The position numbers and the translations under genes are program-made. Below are positions 48,552-58,316 of a DNA stretch of 64,000 nucleotides, in pieces. Where the stretch lies: positions 14,166,701-14,230,700 of the forward strand of contig CM068314.1 of NCBI GenBank assembly GCA_034766995.1, read 5' to 3'. This DNA is from Acanthacorydalis orientalis. Lineage: Eukaryota > Arthropoda > Insecta > Megaloptera > Corydalidae. The first letter of the stretch is position 1, and the number at the start of each line of letters is the position of its first letter. The notes beneath the pieces were generated by a model that did no database searches, was not told where the DNA came from, and saw nothing but the letters and a program-made list of their open reading frames with translations.

Positions 48552-49194
48552 TCAGAAGTATCTGATTTCGAGCACAAGGTTCTTTGAAATGGATTGTTGT
48601 TTATGTGCTACGTGAGATCACGGACGAGTCGAGTTCTCTGCAACGTTTGCTTTAATTGTGAGAACTGTGATGTACTTCTCTAATTATGAATTCACACGTG
48701 GCTGACACCGACAAGAACTACTGCATGTCTGTCACAGAAATTAATTATATTTATATACATAATGTTTCTGTGAGGAACGAAGAATGCGTATTTGTCAACT
48801 ATGCATTCGAATACGAACAGAGTATGTTGAAGTTTTAATAGTGAAATATGTATTAGGGCTATCTCGTTTCCATATTTAGTTTTTTTTTTTAGATTAACAT
48901 AATCGTTTTTTAAATCAGCGATTGTGTTATACCGATACATATCAAACGTGCTTTTTGGAATTTTTATGTAAAAAATTATACTTTTCATTAATATTTATTA
49001 ATAGTTTTCTTCATCATCAATATTATACGTATATTGTTAACATTTTTTAAACGCAATCTTTATAAAAAATGTACGCTTGAATTTAATCATATGCATTTAT
49101 TATTTTAAACATTTGGATTTAAAATAAATTAAGACCGGTCATGAATATTAATTGAATATTTAAACGTATTTAAAAACAGAACTAGTGATTAATA

Positions 49195-49515
49195 CTTTGC
49201 GGTCAGCAGACTGTATTACATGTTAACGCCCTCTGACTGAAAGAATCTGAGGTGGTAATACGCACTTAACTCCACTTTTTTGGCTGCGAATAATTGCTGA
49301 TATACACCTTTTCAAGTTAAAGTATTCTGTTAAGGCGTATCCCTGTATACTGCCTTGTAAACTAACACCTACAACTGTTCAATTCGTGCCATCCGCTCTC
49401 CTCGATACCTGTATCCGGGGACGAGCATCACATCAGCTTAAGTTATAGGTCCTCATACCCCGACTTAAACCCCCAAAACGCACACAGCGCTGGCACAACC
49501 TCTAACTGAAGTATT
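49195..49515. other. GC-richer block of unknown origin
   Basis: Contains TGTTAACGCCCTCTGACTG, CGTGCCATCCGCTCTCCTCG and CCCCGACTTAAACCCCC, and AAGTATTCTGTT twice (49320 and 49508). It differs from its flanks and could be an old retroelement piece. No match recognised. Confidence 0.25.
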
Positions 49516-49671
49516 CTGTTTAAAAATAATAATAATTATCATCATTCACTCTTAACGGCAAACAGTGAATGTCATAATTTTCCATTTGATTGTACTTTCC
49601 CCAATAACTCAAGAAGCTGTATATTTATAACCGAAAAAAGACAAACATACGTATATTAAATATTTTAGTCA

Positions 49672-49673
<2 letters not shown>

Positions 49674-49744
<71 letters not shown>
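49674..49744. repeat. TA microsatellite
   Basis: Pure run of about 35 units, 58 bp before the TIR element at 49802. Confidence 0.97.
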
Positions 49745-49745
<1 letters not shown>

Positions 49746-49801
49746 CATTTTAAGATATTTATGTAATAAAATAGATTATAGACTTTATTGCGAATATTAT
49801 T

Positions 49802-50510
49802 TAAGAGGCTTGCATAAATTTTAAATCTTGGAAAAATCGATTTTCGGTTTTTATGCTTAAAGTGTTAAGTTTCATTATCAAAGATAATTTTATCGAAATT
49901 CTAAGAATTCCCTGAGGTACAGAGATTTTAGTTTAAGTGGTTCGCAGCGGGGCAGGGCTTAGCCCGAGCGCGTTCGTTCGTTTTACTCGGAACTATATTT
50001 TTCAAAACGGTGTACATATCTCAAAAACTATTCATCCGATTGGCTTGAAATTTTGACTGAACATGGTTAATAACATTCTCTATCTGGTGACAGAATGATT
50101 TTTTAATTTACTTTTCCAATAATACACACACATTACTTTTATTAATAATACACAATTATGTGGATAAAAAAATCGATCTTTTTTCAAACGGCTGCCATTT
50201 TTGTAATTTTCAAAATTTCAAAAAACTATCCAAGCATACCAGAGTTCTCACATTGTACTACAAGTATATTACTATGTTTTTGGTGTCATATCAAAATCAT
50301 GTACACCGATTGGCCATGCAGAAGATGCAGTCCTTTAATTTATTTATATCTTAGTTTGTAAAAGGATTTCAATAAAAAAATTAAGAGACCTTGTTCAGGA
50401 CATGTATTTAATGTTGTACAAAATGTCAACCTATAACATTAATACCCATGTTAAAAAAAATATCAAAAATCGTACCATTTTTCGAACGGCAAACTTATGC
50501 AAACCTCTTA
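49802..50510. mobile_element. TIR-bounded non-autonomous element, 709 bp, superfamily not assigned
   Basis: TAAGAGGCTTGCATAAATTT at the left and the inverse of TAAGAGGTTTGCATAAGTTT at the right agree at 18 of 20 positions. Weaker pairing continues inward (GGAAAAATCGATTTTCGG against a similar inverted block). A GC-rich stretch, GCAGCGGGGCAGGGCTTAG, lies near 49943. I could not identify a clear target duplication or a transposase. Confidence 0.7.
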
Positions 50511-50588
50511 GATCTATTTTAATTAATATTTATCCGCTTTTGTATAAATTACTTACACCGTCCATATTTGTGAGTTTCTAATTTCTGA

Positions 50589-50927
50589 TTGAATTCTTTT
50601 ATTTTATTTACAGTTGTTTTACCGTTATTAAGCTACAATTGTTTCATATTTTTCTCCGAAATACCAACATCTAATCATAGATGTGTGTGTATGTCGAGAA
50701 TATTCTGCTTGCATGGCGACGACACTGTCGGTGGACTGCGTCAAAATTGGCGCGACGGTACTATGACGTCGGCGAACCACAAAGAGTTGATATTCTTGTT
50801 TAAGTTAACCATTGTACATATTTGTTTAGTTCAAAATATACTTCTTATATGGTTTCGGGCTAAACTGGCACGAGGGTATGTTCACGTGCCCGAAGCTCTT
50901 CAGTCTAGTATCCTCCTAAATATTTAA
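50589..50927 (+). other. Open frame of 112 codons, unassigned
   Basis: The frame runs MNSFILFTVVLPLLSYNCFI and ends ALQSSILLNI. An acceptor-like TTATTTTATTTACAG lies at 50597-50611, so a terminal exon beginning at 50612 is conceivable. The middle is GC-richer (GGCGACGACACTGTCGGTGG). No domain recognised, and it may equally be non-coding DNA upstream of the U5 array. Confidence 0.2.
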
Positions 50928-51260
50928 TTTGAAACAAAGTTCCGAAACCACCAAAATGAGATATAAATCATTGTTTCTTCGTTAAACATTCAGTATGCTA
51001 AAACATACTCGCCGCTGGTTACCAGAACAAGAAAATTTCTTTTGATTTTGATTTTTGAGTACCAAAACTTACATTTCCTTTCATGTTCTCACTTGAGACT
51101 TTCGTAGAATGAAATGTCTTGTCACGGCTGGACCGTCAATATTTCATATATATGTTTTATTAAAAGATCATGACTTTCATACTAGGTATTTAATTTACTA
51201 GGATGCTGTCTTATCAGCACAGCCAATCAATAAACTTACGTATAATTCTTTTTTCTTATT

Positions 51261-51289
51261 TCTCACAGATGTAGATTGCACTATAAATC
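51261..51289 (+). promoter_or_regulatory. Candidate proximal sequence element of U5 copy 1
   Basis: This block lies about 30-58 bp upstream of the U5 start, where metazoan snRNA genes carry the SNAPc-bound proximal sequence element. It contains AGATTGCACTATAAATC, which recurs at the same distance upstream of copy 3 (52933-52962). The sequence down to the U5 start, including CCGTCGTCTCCGATAAAATG, is also conserved. The role is inferred from position and conservation, not from a match to a known element. Confidence 0.6.
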
Positions 51290-51318
51290 TTTGACAATCC
51301 GTCGTCTCCGATAAAATG

Positions 51319-51442
51319 TTACTCTGGTTTCTCTTCAGTGCGAATAAATCTTTCGCCTTTTACTAAAGATTTCCGTGGAGAGGAACAACTCAAATGAGTT
51401 TGTAACAATTTTTTGATGGCCTGATTAACTTCAGGCCGATAA
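51319..51442 (+). ncRNA. U5: U5 spliceosomal snRNA, intact copy 1
   Basis: U5 is the snRNA of the U5 snRNP; its loop I holds the 5' and 3' exon ends during splicing in the nucleus. The copy starts at TTACTCTGG and continues with the conserved TTTCTCTTC strand of stem I. The invariant loop CGCCTTTTAC lies between AAATCTTT and AAAGATTT, which pair perfectly. It is followed by CCGTGGAGAGGAAC, which closes stem I, then the small stem AACTCA/TGAGTT. The Sm-binding site AATTTTTTG precedes a 3' hairpin GGCCTGA/TCAGGCC. Length of about 120 nt matches animal U5. The downstream motif AATTCAAAAGCAGTAC, shared with the other copies, is a candidate 3' box. First unit of a tandem array. Confidence 0.95.
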
Positions 51443-51673
51443 TTTTAATTCAAAAGCAGTACATTTCATACAACAACTTTTTTGTCATCTTAGATTGAAA
51501 GAGCTTTAAATGTGATTTCAATGTCTTCTACTTCTTAGTTTTTAAAACGCGAATTATCTTCTAGATATGCATTTGTTGAATCTTTCTTCTAATAATGATT
51601 TTTACTTCAAGTGTCAGTTTACATTGTAAGGATCTGCTTTTGAACATCTACTACTTACAACACGCCTGTTAAC

Positions 51674-51795
51674 ACACTAATTTCTATTCAGTGACTAAAT
51701 CTTTTGCCGTTTAGTAAAGATTTCTGTGGAGAGGAACAACCAGTTGAGTTTCAACAATTATATTTTGGATGATTTTGAATATACATTTTGGAATT
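51674..51795 (+). pseudogene. Degenerate U5 snRNA unit (a)
   Basis: It aligns with U5 from ACTAATTTCTATTCAGTG through the loop stem AAATCTTT/AAAGATTT and on to CTGTGGAGAGGAACAAC. The loop reads TTGCCGTTTAGT instead of the invariant CGCCTTTTACT, the 5' ACTCTGG is altered, the Sm-like tract is broken (ATTATATTTTGG) and the 3' hairpin is gone. It probably does not give a working U5. The upstream sequence differs from that of the intact copies but is shared with the unit at 52280. Confidence 0.75.
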
Positions 51796-51943
51796 ATAAT
51801 TTTAATTCAATAATATGTGTACATTTTATACAAGTTTCCCAATTTTGTATTTTATTTTATCGTATAATTCTATTTTCTCTTCTTTCTCTCGCATATAGAT
51901 TGCTCTGCAAAACCCTTTACAATCCATCATCGCCTGGGTATAG

Positions 51944-52066
51944 TTGCTCTGGTTTCTCTTCAATGCGAATAAATCTTTCGCCTTTTACTAAAGATTTCCG
52001 TGGAGAGGAACAACTCAAATGAGTTTGTAACAATTTTTTGATGGCCTGATTAACTTCAGGCCGATA
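51944..52066 (+). ncRNA. U5: U5 spliceosomal snRNA, intact copy 2
   Basis: It is nearly identical to copies 1 and 3 from GGTTTCTCTTCAATGCG through the 3' hairpin GGCCTGA/TCAGGCC, with loop I, the AACTCA/TGAGTT stem and the AATTTTTTG Sm site all present. The start reads TTGCTCTGG where the others have TTACTCTGG. The upstream block is more diverged: it keeps ATATAGATTGC but reads TCTGCAAAACCC where the others read ACTATAAATCC. The RNA body looks functional; promoter strength is uncertain. Confidence 0.93.
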
Positions 52067-52279
52067 ATTTTAATTCAAAGTAGTACATTTCACACAACAT
52101 TTTTGGCACCTTCGGTTGAAAGAGCTTTAAATGTGATTTAATTTCTTTTAATTGTTAGTTTTTAACAACGCACATTACCTTCTAGATATGTATTTGTTGA
52201 ATCTTTCTTCTGCAATTATTTTTACTTCACGTCAGTTACATTGTAAAATCCGCACTTTGAACATCTAACTATTCTATTA

Positions 52280-52410
52280 ACACACTAATTTCTCTTCAAA
52301 GCGACTAAATCTTTCGCCTTTTAGTTAAGATTTTCGTGGAGAGCAAAAACCCAATTGAGTTTTAACAATGATTTTTTGATAGTCTGAATATAAATTTTAC
52401 AGCGATAATT
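52280..52410 (+). pseudogene. Degenerate U5 snRNA unit (b)
   Basis: U5-like from ACTAATTTCTCTTCAAAGCG through CGTGGAGAGCAAAAACCC. Loop I reads CGCCTTTTAGT, with C to G in the otherwise invariant UUUUAC, and the loop stem has a mismatch (AAATCTTT against TAAGATTT). An Sm-like ATTTTTTGAT remains, but the 3' hairpin is lost. It is better preserved than unit (a), so a divergent expressed variant cannot be excluded. The motif TTGAACATCTA upstream is shared with unit (a). Confidence 0.7.
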
Positions 52411-52644
52411 TAAATTCAATAATAGTACATTTTATACAACAAACTTTTCAGTATTGTAAATAAGATTGAAATAATCTTAAATGAGATTTTAATATTTTTT
52501 CACTACAGATTTTATCTTAAACACATTATATTCAGATATGAATGTAGTACGATTTTTTCTTTCAAATTGTTTTTGCTTTTCACATGTTCTTCTCACAATT
52601 ACATTACAAGATCCGCACCTGAGAACATCTAATTTCGTTGTTAG

Positions 52645-52700
52645 TGCACTCTGAGTTCCCTTCAAAGCGAATTATTCTTTAAAAGACATCAAAATTTATT
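52645..52700 (+). pseudogene. Degenerate U5 snRNA unit (c), 5' part only
   Basis: The stretch GCACTCTGAGTTCCCTTC, followed by AAAGCGAATTATTCTTTAAA, matches the first 40 or so nucleotides of U5, and then similarity ends. GAACATCTAA lies upstream, as in units (a) and (b). Its spacing fits the roughly 350-bp period of the array, which supports it as a decayed unit. Confidence 0.55.
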
Positions 52701-52932
52701 AAGATAAAATTTATTTAAAAAGATATTCTTTATTCTTACTTATTTTGTATTTTTTATTATTATTCTATTTCAAAATAAAATAGGCTTCTTTAAAAATTCC
52801 TATAAAATATTATTTTAATTTTTTACATTTTACAATGTACGATTTTATTTTGCTATACATACGTTCAATACATTATATATTTCTCTCGTACATAAATTGC
52901 AGTATTCATCCTATTATACTTTTTTCTCTTAT

Positions 52933-52962
52933 TTCTCTCACATATAGATTGCACTATAAATC
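52933..52962 (+). promoter_or_regulatory. Candidate proximal sequence element of U5 copy 3
   Basis: The block ATATAGATTGCACTATAAAT sits 30-59 bp before the U5 start and is almost the same as the block before copy 1. The stretch between it and the start, including CCGTCGTCTCCGATAAAATG, is also conserved, as expected for an snRNA promoter kept by selection or recent duplication. Confidence 0.6.
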
Positions 52963-52991
52963 CTTCAGAATCCGTCGTCTCCGATAAAATG

Positions 52992-53115
52992 TTACTCTGG
53001 TTTCTCTTCAATGCGAATAAATCTTTCGCCTTTTACTAAAGATTTCCGTGGAGAGGAACAACTCAAATGAGTTTGTAACAATTTTTTGATGGCCTTGAGT
53101 AACTTCAGGCCGATA
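52992..53115 (+). ncRNA. U5: U5 spliceosomal snRNA, intact copy 3
   Basis: It begins TTACTCTGGTTTCTCTTC and keeps loop I (CGCCTTTTAC) inside its perfect stem, GTGGAGAGGAAC, the AACTCA/TGAGTT stem and the Sm site AATTTTTTG. The 3' hairpin has changed slightly (GGCCTTGAGT...CAGGCC) but still pairs GGCCT/AGGCC. The 3'-flanking AATTCAAAAACAATACATTT matches the other copies. Last unit of the array. Confidence 0.94.
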
Positions 53116-53179
53116 ATTTTAATTCAAAAACAATACATTTCCAACTTCTTACTTTTTTCCCCCACAAATTTTAAAAGAG

Positions 53180-53251
53180 TAAGTCGCTATACTGTTTTCG
53201 TATAGTAGGTTGTTCCTTGGGGATGAAATTTCCCCGATACCAAGCTTTTTT
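53180..53251 (+). other. Two hairpins ending in a T run; possible small pol III transcript
   Basis: A perfect stem CTATAC/GTATAG (loop TGTTTTC) is followed by a second stem-loop using CTTGG/CCAAG, with GGGGA/TCCCC available inside, and then TTTTTT. The layout resembles a short pol III RNA just downstream of the U5 array. I see no internal promoter boxes and recognise no RNA family. This could be chance. Confidence 0.25.
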
Positions 53252-53395
53252 ATCTTCTTTTTTGTGTGCTTTGTCCAGTCTGTGAATGCTGACTTGATTC
53301 ATAGAACGTAAGAAAACTTTTAAAAAACCCACGTAATAACAATGGGGTTACAAATCTACTCCCCCCTGGAGCATCCTTTTTTTAAAAAAACCAAT

Positions 53396-53455
53396 GAACT
53401 CTGCCCTCTAGTCGCTATGCTTGCCGACCGCCAGGGTTCAACCCCTGCTCGTTTC
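53396..53455 (+). other. tRNA-like stretch with box B; degenerate tRNA or SINE head
   Basis: The stretch CAGGGTTCAACCCCTG folds as a T-arm (CAGGG/CCCTG) and contains a box B-like GGTTCAACCC. CTCTAGTCGCTATGC upstream could be a decayed D-arm with box A. No acceptor stem closes, so it is not a working tRNA. A tRNA-derived SINE head or tRNA pseudogene is the simplest reading. Confidence 0.3.
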
Positions 53456-53500
53456 CCCGACTCACTTCACTTGTTTCACATATTTTCGCTCAATATCGTA

Positions 53501-53519
53501 ATATATATATATATATATA
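53501..53519. repeat. Short TA microsatellite
   Basis: About 9 units. Confidence 0.9.
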
Positions 53520-54049
53520 ATTCTCGCTGTAGAATGCTAGTGTGTTCTCGCAGATATATTACAAAGTAATTGTTTTATAAAGTCGCACATATCAATAGAC
53601 TTATAATGCCATGAGCGTTTCTTTAAGTTTTCCCGCATATTCACCAAATCAGACTCCGCATTCATATACAGACAATACCCAATAAGAAGACGAATGTTGA
53701 TTTGGGAGAAATACCCAACCCTGAGGTACGACCACAAAAATGAAGACACTTTCACTGTAACATGATTCACAGTTTCTTAAAATTCGCGTGAAAAAAAATT
53801 AGCCCCTTTAGATTTTCGTTCATCTCTAGAAACTTTAGATCAATTTATTTTCGAACGCGGCTGCCCGCCAGGTGCACCAGCGAGCAGAGCAGATCAACTA
53901 TTCTCCTCTGGTAACTTCGCCAATTTTGCGAATTTTCAGATAAATTTTTTATAAGATATAGTTGAAAGGTAGTATTATGAAAAAATGATTTTTTTTGACT
54001 AACCTCGTGTATCTAGGTCCTTAATGTTTACATCAAGGTACTTATATAT

Positions 54050-54115
54050 GGAATACATTGTGTATTATAAGAGGCGTTGTTTAATACTAGGATTTCAGGA
54101 ACGCTAAAAACTGCT
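54050..54115. repeat. Short relative of the 55031 fragment
   Basis: TAAGAGGCGTTGTTTAATAC, then TAGGATTTCAGGAACGCT, matches 55207-55270 with some changes. A decayed piece of the same element. Confidence 0.45.
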
Positions 54116-55030
54116 GCATGACTGAATTAATATACAGTTTTATCAGTTTATTACTTTACGATTTAGTATTATATATTTCGAAATTCTTCAATCATTCAAT
54201 TATATCTGGTTTCTTGAAAAAATAGCAAATAAACAATGATTAATAAACGCAGCTGATACCATAACACAAATCCGCGATTTCCTAGAATTATTATATGTTT
54301 ACATTATCTTGACATTTGATGATAAAATCATCCGTTGCAAAGTAGCAGAAACGTACAAATACATGAAACGAAGGTCGTTCGTGTTTTTGTCTGCCGTCAC
54401 TGAATACCAGAAAAGAACTGTTCGCTGATAAAAATTACGTCATGAAATTGTTAACGTGTTGATGTATCCGTGACCTTAAAGGTTTCGTTCAAACCTCTCC
54501 ATTAGATTACAAATTAATCGTAAGTTGTATCATGATTAGATTTTCAAAAATGTTGCGAAAACACTTAACACACTTATATTGTCTTAAACATATCTGAATT
54601 CTGACCGAATTCATGTCTAATTACATTCTATGATTCTTTTTCATCTTTTTTAATTAAATAATTATATACTGAATACTTCATGTATACCTATGTACACATA
54701 TGCTATTCTAAATTTTCAGTCAGTCGGTATAAATTCTTCTGGATTATTAATACTGTGCCTATCACGCTGCTTTATAGAAATATTAAATTGTGTATCATTA
54801 AATGTGTCATTTTTTTTGTTATATATGAACGGTACACTATAATAAGACCAGTATTATGAATTTTAGATACTTTCCCGGATGTTCATAGTTTTTTAGTTAT
54901 TACCTTTATTAGTTGTCAAAAGATAAAATGTGGGCTAATGAGCAGCAATAATTAAAAAAGTATGACTTCATTTTTTATACAAACAATATTTTAGCATGCT
55001 ATATGTAATGAAGATTTATATTTTGTATAC

Positions 55031-55285
55031 AGGCATGCCTTGTTTAGCGCTGTTTCAATTAGTAGTGTTTCGATATAACGCTATATAATTTTAGAACGTA
55101 ATGAAACATGAAAAGAAAAATTATTTGAAACTTTTTTGAAAGTATATCCGTGCATAAACTGATTGTAATTGTCTTCTTTATACGTATTACATGCTATACA
55201 TAGGAATGCATAGGAGACGTCGTTTAACGCTGTTTCATTTAATGCTAGGATTTCAGGAAAGTATTTTGAGCGCTATACACATTTA
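55031..55285. mobile_element. Fragment of a pogo-like or related DNA element
   Basis: TACAGGCATGCCTTGTTTAG, then CGCTGTTTCAATTAG, and later GACGTCGTTTAACGCTGTTT and TGCTAGGATTTCAGGAAAG look like repeated terminal or subterminal blocks of one element. CTAGGATTTCAGGAA also occurs at 54089. Boundaries and a target duplication are unclear. Confidence 0.45.
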
Positions 55286-56405
55286 CAAACTTACTGCAAA
55301 TAAATTTATAACAGTGTGTGTAGTGTTCAAGATTTCTCGATAGTTTTCATTTCTTGAGAAAAGAAAAATTCACCTTTTATTTCATGAGAATCCTCACATA
55401 ATATATAAATAACATTCTCCGGCTTAAGTTCAGTTTAAAATGCTATATAAAAATGAAATATCACTCTTATATACTGAATTCGTATATTTTATTTATTATT
55501 TCAACACGAAATACGATATTTAGATAAAAAAATAATTGCAAAATAAAATTTAATGCGTTTATTGTTCAACTTTGAACTAATTTTTCAAAAAATGTATTTT
55601 TTTCTTCACAAGCGCGATTTTGTAAAAATTATAAAAGAGATATGATGTTATTGTTTCTTCTTTTACTTATCTCTTCTTTAATCGCAATAAGAAGCTTCTT
55701 ATTTAGATCATTGATAACCTTTTATAATCAGATATAATGGATAATTTCGATATTGATTCTTAAGAAATAAATTTCTGGAGAAATGAAAAAAACAAATTTT
55801 ACTTTTTTCTCGAGAAGGAACACTAAATGTGTGTAATGCATAAACTTAGACTAAATCCACATTTATTTCTTCGTTTGTTTATAATTTATCACTTGCTTGT
55901 TTGTATTTAATTCATTTTTACAAAATACAATTCTTGGAAAAAACATCAAGTGTTGTAAAAGTTCTACATAAGCGAACTTTACCCAGACAATAGATCCGAA
56001 TAGGTCGTCTGCGCACAGAACTGGAATATATCGAAAAAAATGTTGTATAGTCTAAATTCGACTCGATCTGGTATAAACTTACGTGTTTCATTTTTAAAAA
56101 CGAAGTCTGCATGTGAAGCATAAATAAATGATTTATATACATAATTCGTTACTGAGTAAACAATGAATTATCCAATCTCATATGCTAATTAAAACATGTG
56201 TACATACATTTATAGTAATTATTCGTTTGAAACAAACAATATTTCCACAATGATATATTCAAATCAATATTTACATAAAATTACACGCTTATATGAATAT
56301 ATGAGTATTAGATGCTGTTGCGGCTAATACCAAAGTCGAATTGATTCGCAAATGGAAATTTAGAACAAACTGTTGTTATTACGTATCAGAATAATATTTA
56401 ATTCA

Positions 56406-56409
<4 letters not shown>

Positions 56410-56491
<82 letters not shown>
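56410..56491. repeat. TA microsatellite
   Basis: Pure run of about 40 units. Confidence 0.97.
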
Positions 56492-56492
<1 letters not shown>

Positions 56493-56830
56493 CTGCGTAG
56501 TAATCCATACAAAATTATATCATCTGCTGTTAATGTCATAAGAACATCAACATACGGATATGGAAAAAAAAGAACAAGAATGTGTATGTACTTGATCTTG
56601 ATACTTTCTAAATAATAATGTTCCTACGGCGCATTTACGACTAATTGTTTTATTTGTTTATATTTTTGTATATACGTAATTATTTTTTAAAGACGTAGAT
56701 TAATTAGAATATAGTATATAACAGGGGTTCGCAACCTCTTCGATAATGAGAGCCACTTATAATACTTTTCATACATTTCTGAATGTTCAAGAGCCACAGA
56801 ATATATCATTTTAAAATTGTATTTGCTAGC

Positions 56831-56907
56831 TTAGTAGAAAAATAATTACGGCTCACGACCTTCAAATTCGTATACAAAAGTGCAATTGTTTTCCTATCGA
56901 CCTATTA
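56831..56907 (-). mobile_element. Mini-mariner nested in the second hAT-like element
   Basis: TTAGTAGAAAAATAATTACG, then CGACCTTCAAATTCGTATAC and TTTTCCTATCGACCTATT form the reverse complement of the mini-mariner at 47767. Flanking hAT sequence matches on both sides, so it was carried along rather than inserted independently. Confidence 0.82.
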
Positions 56908-57109
56908 CAAATTATAAAAAGTACAACTATGTAGAAGTCCCACTCACCAAAACAGAATATGTTTATTAATCTCTACCCGTCGAAGACTTTGTTCGGTCTT
57001 CATTTGTGCAGTTGAAAGTTGCCGAGACCGTGCTAATAAGATGTTGCATTGAAAGCCGCTGTTTTTTGTATTTATTTTTTTGTGCATTTATTTCAATAAC
57101 AAAATGTGT

Positions 57110-57720
57110 GAATACATTAATCGAAGTGTTTGCCCTCGGAAACTATGACTTTTTTCCACTTTTCTGACAGAAGTTGAATTCCGTGACGAAAGAATGGTCT
57201 GTCTTTTGAACCAATCCATTCAGCAATCCCAATTTTCGACTTCTTCTTAGTTACGGAAATGTGTATCTTCCAAAGCGTGTTGCATCGATCGGAACAGATG
57301 GTAATTGCTTGGGGCTAGGTCCAGAGAATACACAGGGTGCGGGAGAACCTTCCATTCGAGCTCCATTAGTGTTTGTTTCACGGCTATAGCAATATGGGGC
57401 GGGCCGTACGTTATCACGGAGAAGAATCACTTTTCGGCGATTTGATGCAATTGATGGTCATTTTTGCATCAAATTATCATTCATACGCTCCAATTGTGTT
57501 GTCGATAACGTTCAGCGGTATTGTTTCCTTCGGTTTCAACAGCTCATAATACACGACACCCTCCATATCCCACCAAATAGAGAGCATTGCTTTGTGACCG
57601 TAGGTGTTTCGGTTTGGTATCGACGTTAATCCTGATCAACCCATGATTTCGCAAGATCTTTAAATTTTCTCAAGCAACCGATGAGCTTCAGCTGCACTTT
57701 TTCTTCAAATCAAAGTAGTA
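57110..57720 (-). mobile_element. Mariner relic inside the second hAT-like element
   Basis: Broken - strand frames give SIWWDMEGVVYYELLKPKET (after the first catalytic Asp), a DNVRP motif at the second Asp, LMELEWKVLPHPVYSLDLAP followed by SNYHLFRSMQHALED at the third, and FFRHGIQLLSEKWKKVIV near the C-terminus. The third catalytic Asp appears replaced by Asn. Stops and frameshifts are frequent. TIRs are not clear; the relic lies between the hAT termini at 56722 and 58284. Confidence 0.85.
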
Positions 57721-58316
57721 TACAAGAAGTACATATCGGAAAAACAACTTATCGCGTTCCATTTTAATTCTGTTATAGAAAAGCACTTGTGTAAACAAAG
57801 GATGGCGTATGATGACTGAATTTTAGTGGGAAATGTTCAAACTTTCAGATGATATAAGAGACAGCTATCACTGTCCACAGCATACGCACCTAGATTATCT
57901 ACACGTGAACAACGGCTTTCAATGCAATCTCCTAATAAAAGTTACATTTTTTAAGATATTTTTCACAAAAATTTACACAACAACCCGTCCAGAATTTGGT
58001 TTTATTGTATTCAGCAAGTCTTAATTAATAAAATTGTTTAGTTTCATATCTTTTTTAAGGATTGTCCATAACCGTCGAACCACCTTTAACAGCAGTTTGG
58101 ACATACAATGCAGATGGATGTTTGAAAAAATAATGTAAATTACCCCTTTATATATAAAGCATTTTTTTATTGGTACATACTATACGACTAGTTAATATAA
58201 AAGTTTAGGAAAAATGGTAATGAAACCCAATATTGTATCGGGAGCCGCACAGAGTAGCTTTGGGAGCCAGTTTGCCCACCCTTGGTATATAAGTTAATCG
58301 TAGCAATTAATAAATA

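Larger units (their letters stand above)
51235..53135 (+). repeat. Tandem array of six U5 units
   Basis: U5-like starts fall at about 51319, 51674, 51944, 52280, 52645 and 52992, giving steps of 355, 270, 336, 365 and 347 bp. Intact and degenerate units alternate. Spacers are also repeated: after both copy 1 and copy 2 come TACATTTCA and then GAAAGAGCTTTAAATGTGAT. This suggests duplication of a two-unit block followed by divergence. Confidence 0.85.
56722..58284 (-). mobile_element. hAT-like element, copy 2, with nested mariner pieces
   Basis: The element starts CAGGGGTTCGCAACC and ends TTTGCCCACCCTTG, flanked by a perfect 8-bp duplication GTATATAA (56714-56721 and 58285-58292). Its first 260 bp and last 50 bp match copy 1 in reverse orientation, including the mini-mariner. 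The interior holds the mariner relic 57110-57720 and further sequence not found in copy 1. I see no hAT transposase. Confidence 0.88.

Noticed and set aside
51726..52022. A 98-codon + strand frame
   Set aside because: It runs through degenerate unit (a) and U5 copy 2, so it is non-coding RNA gene sequence.
51235..53135. CRISPR-like or simple satellite interpretation of the repeated block at 51-53 kb
   Set aside because: The repeats fold as and match U5 snRNA, and spacers are themselves related. The genome is eukaryotic.
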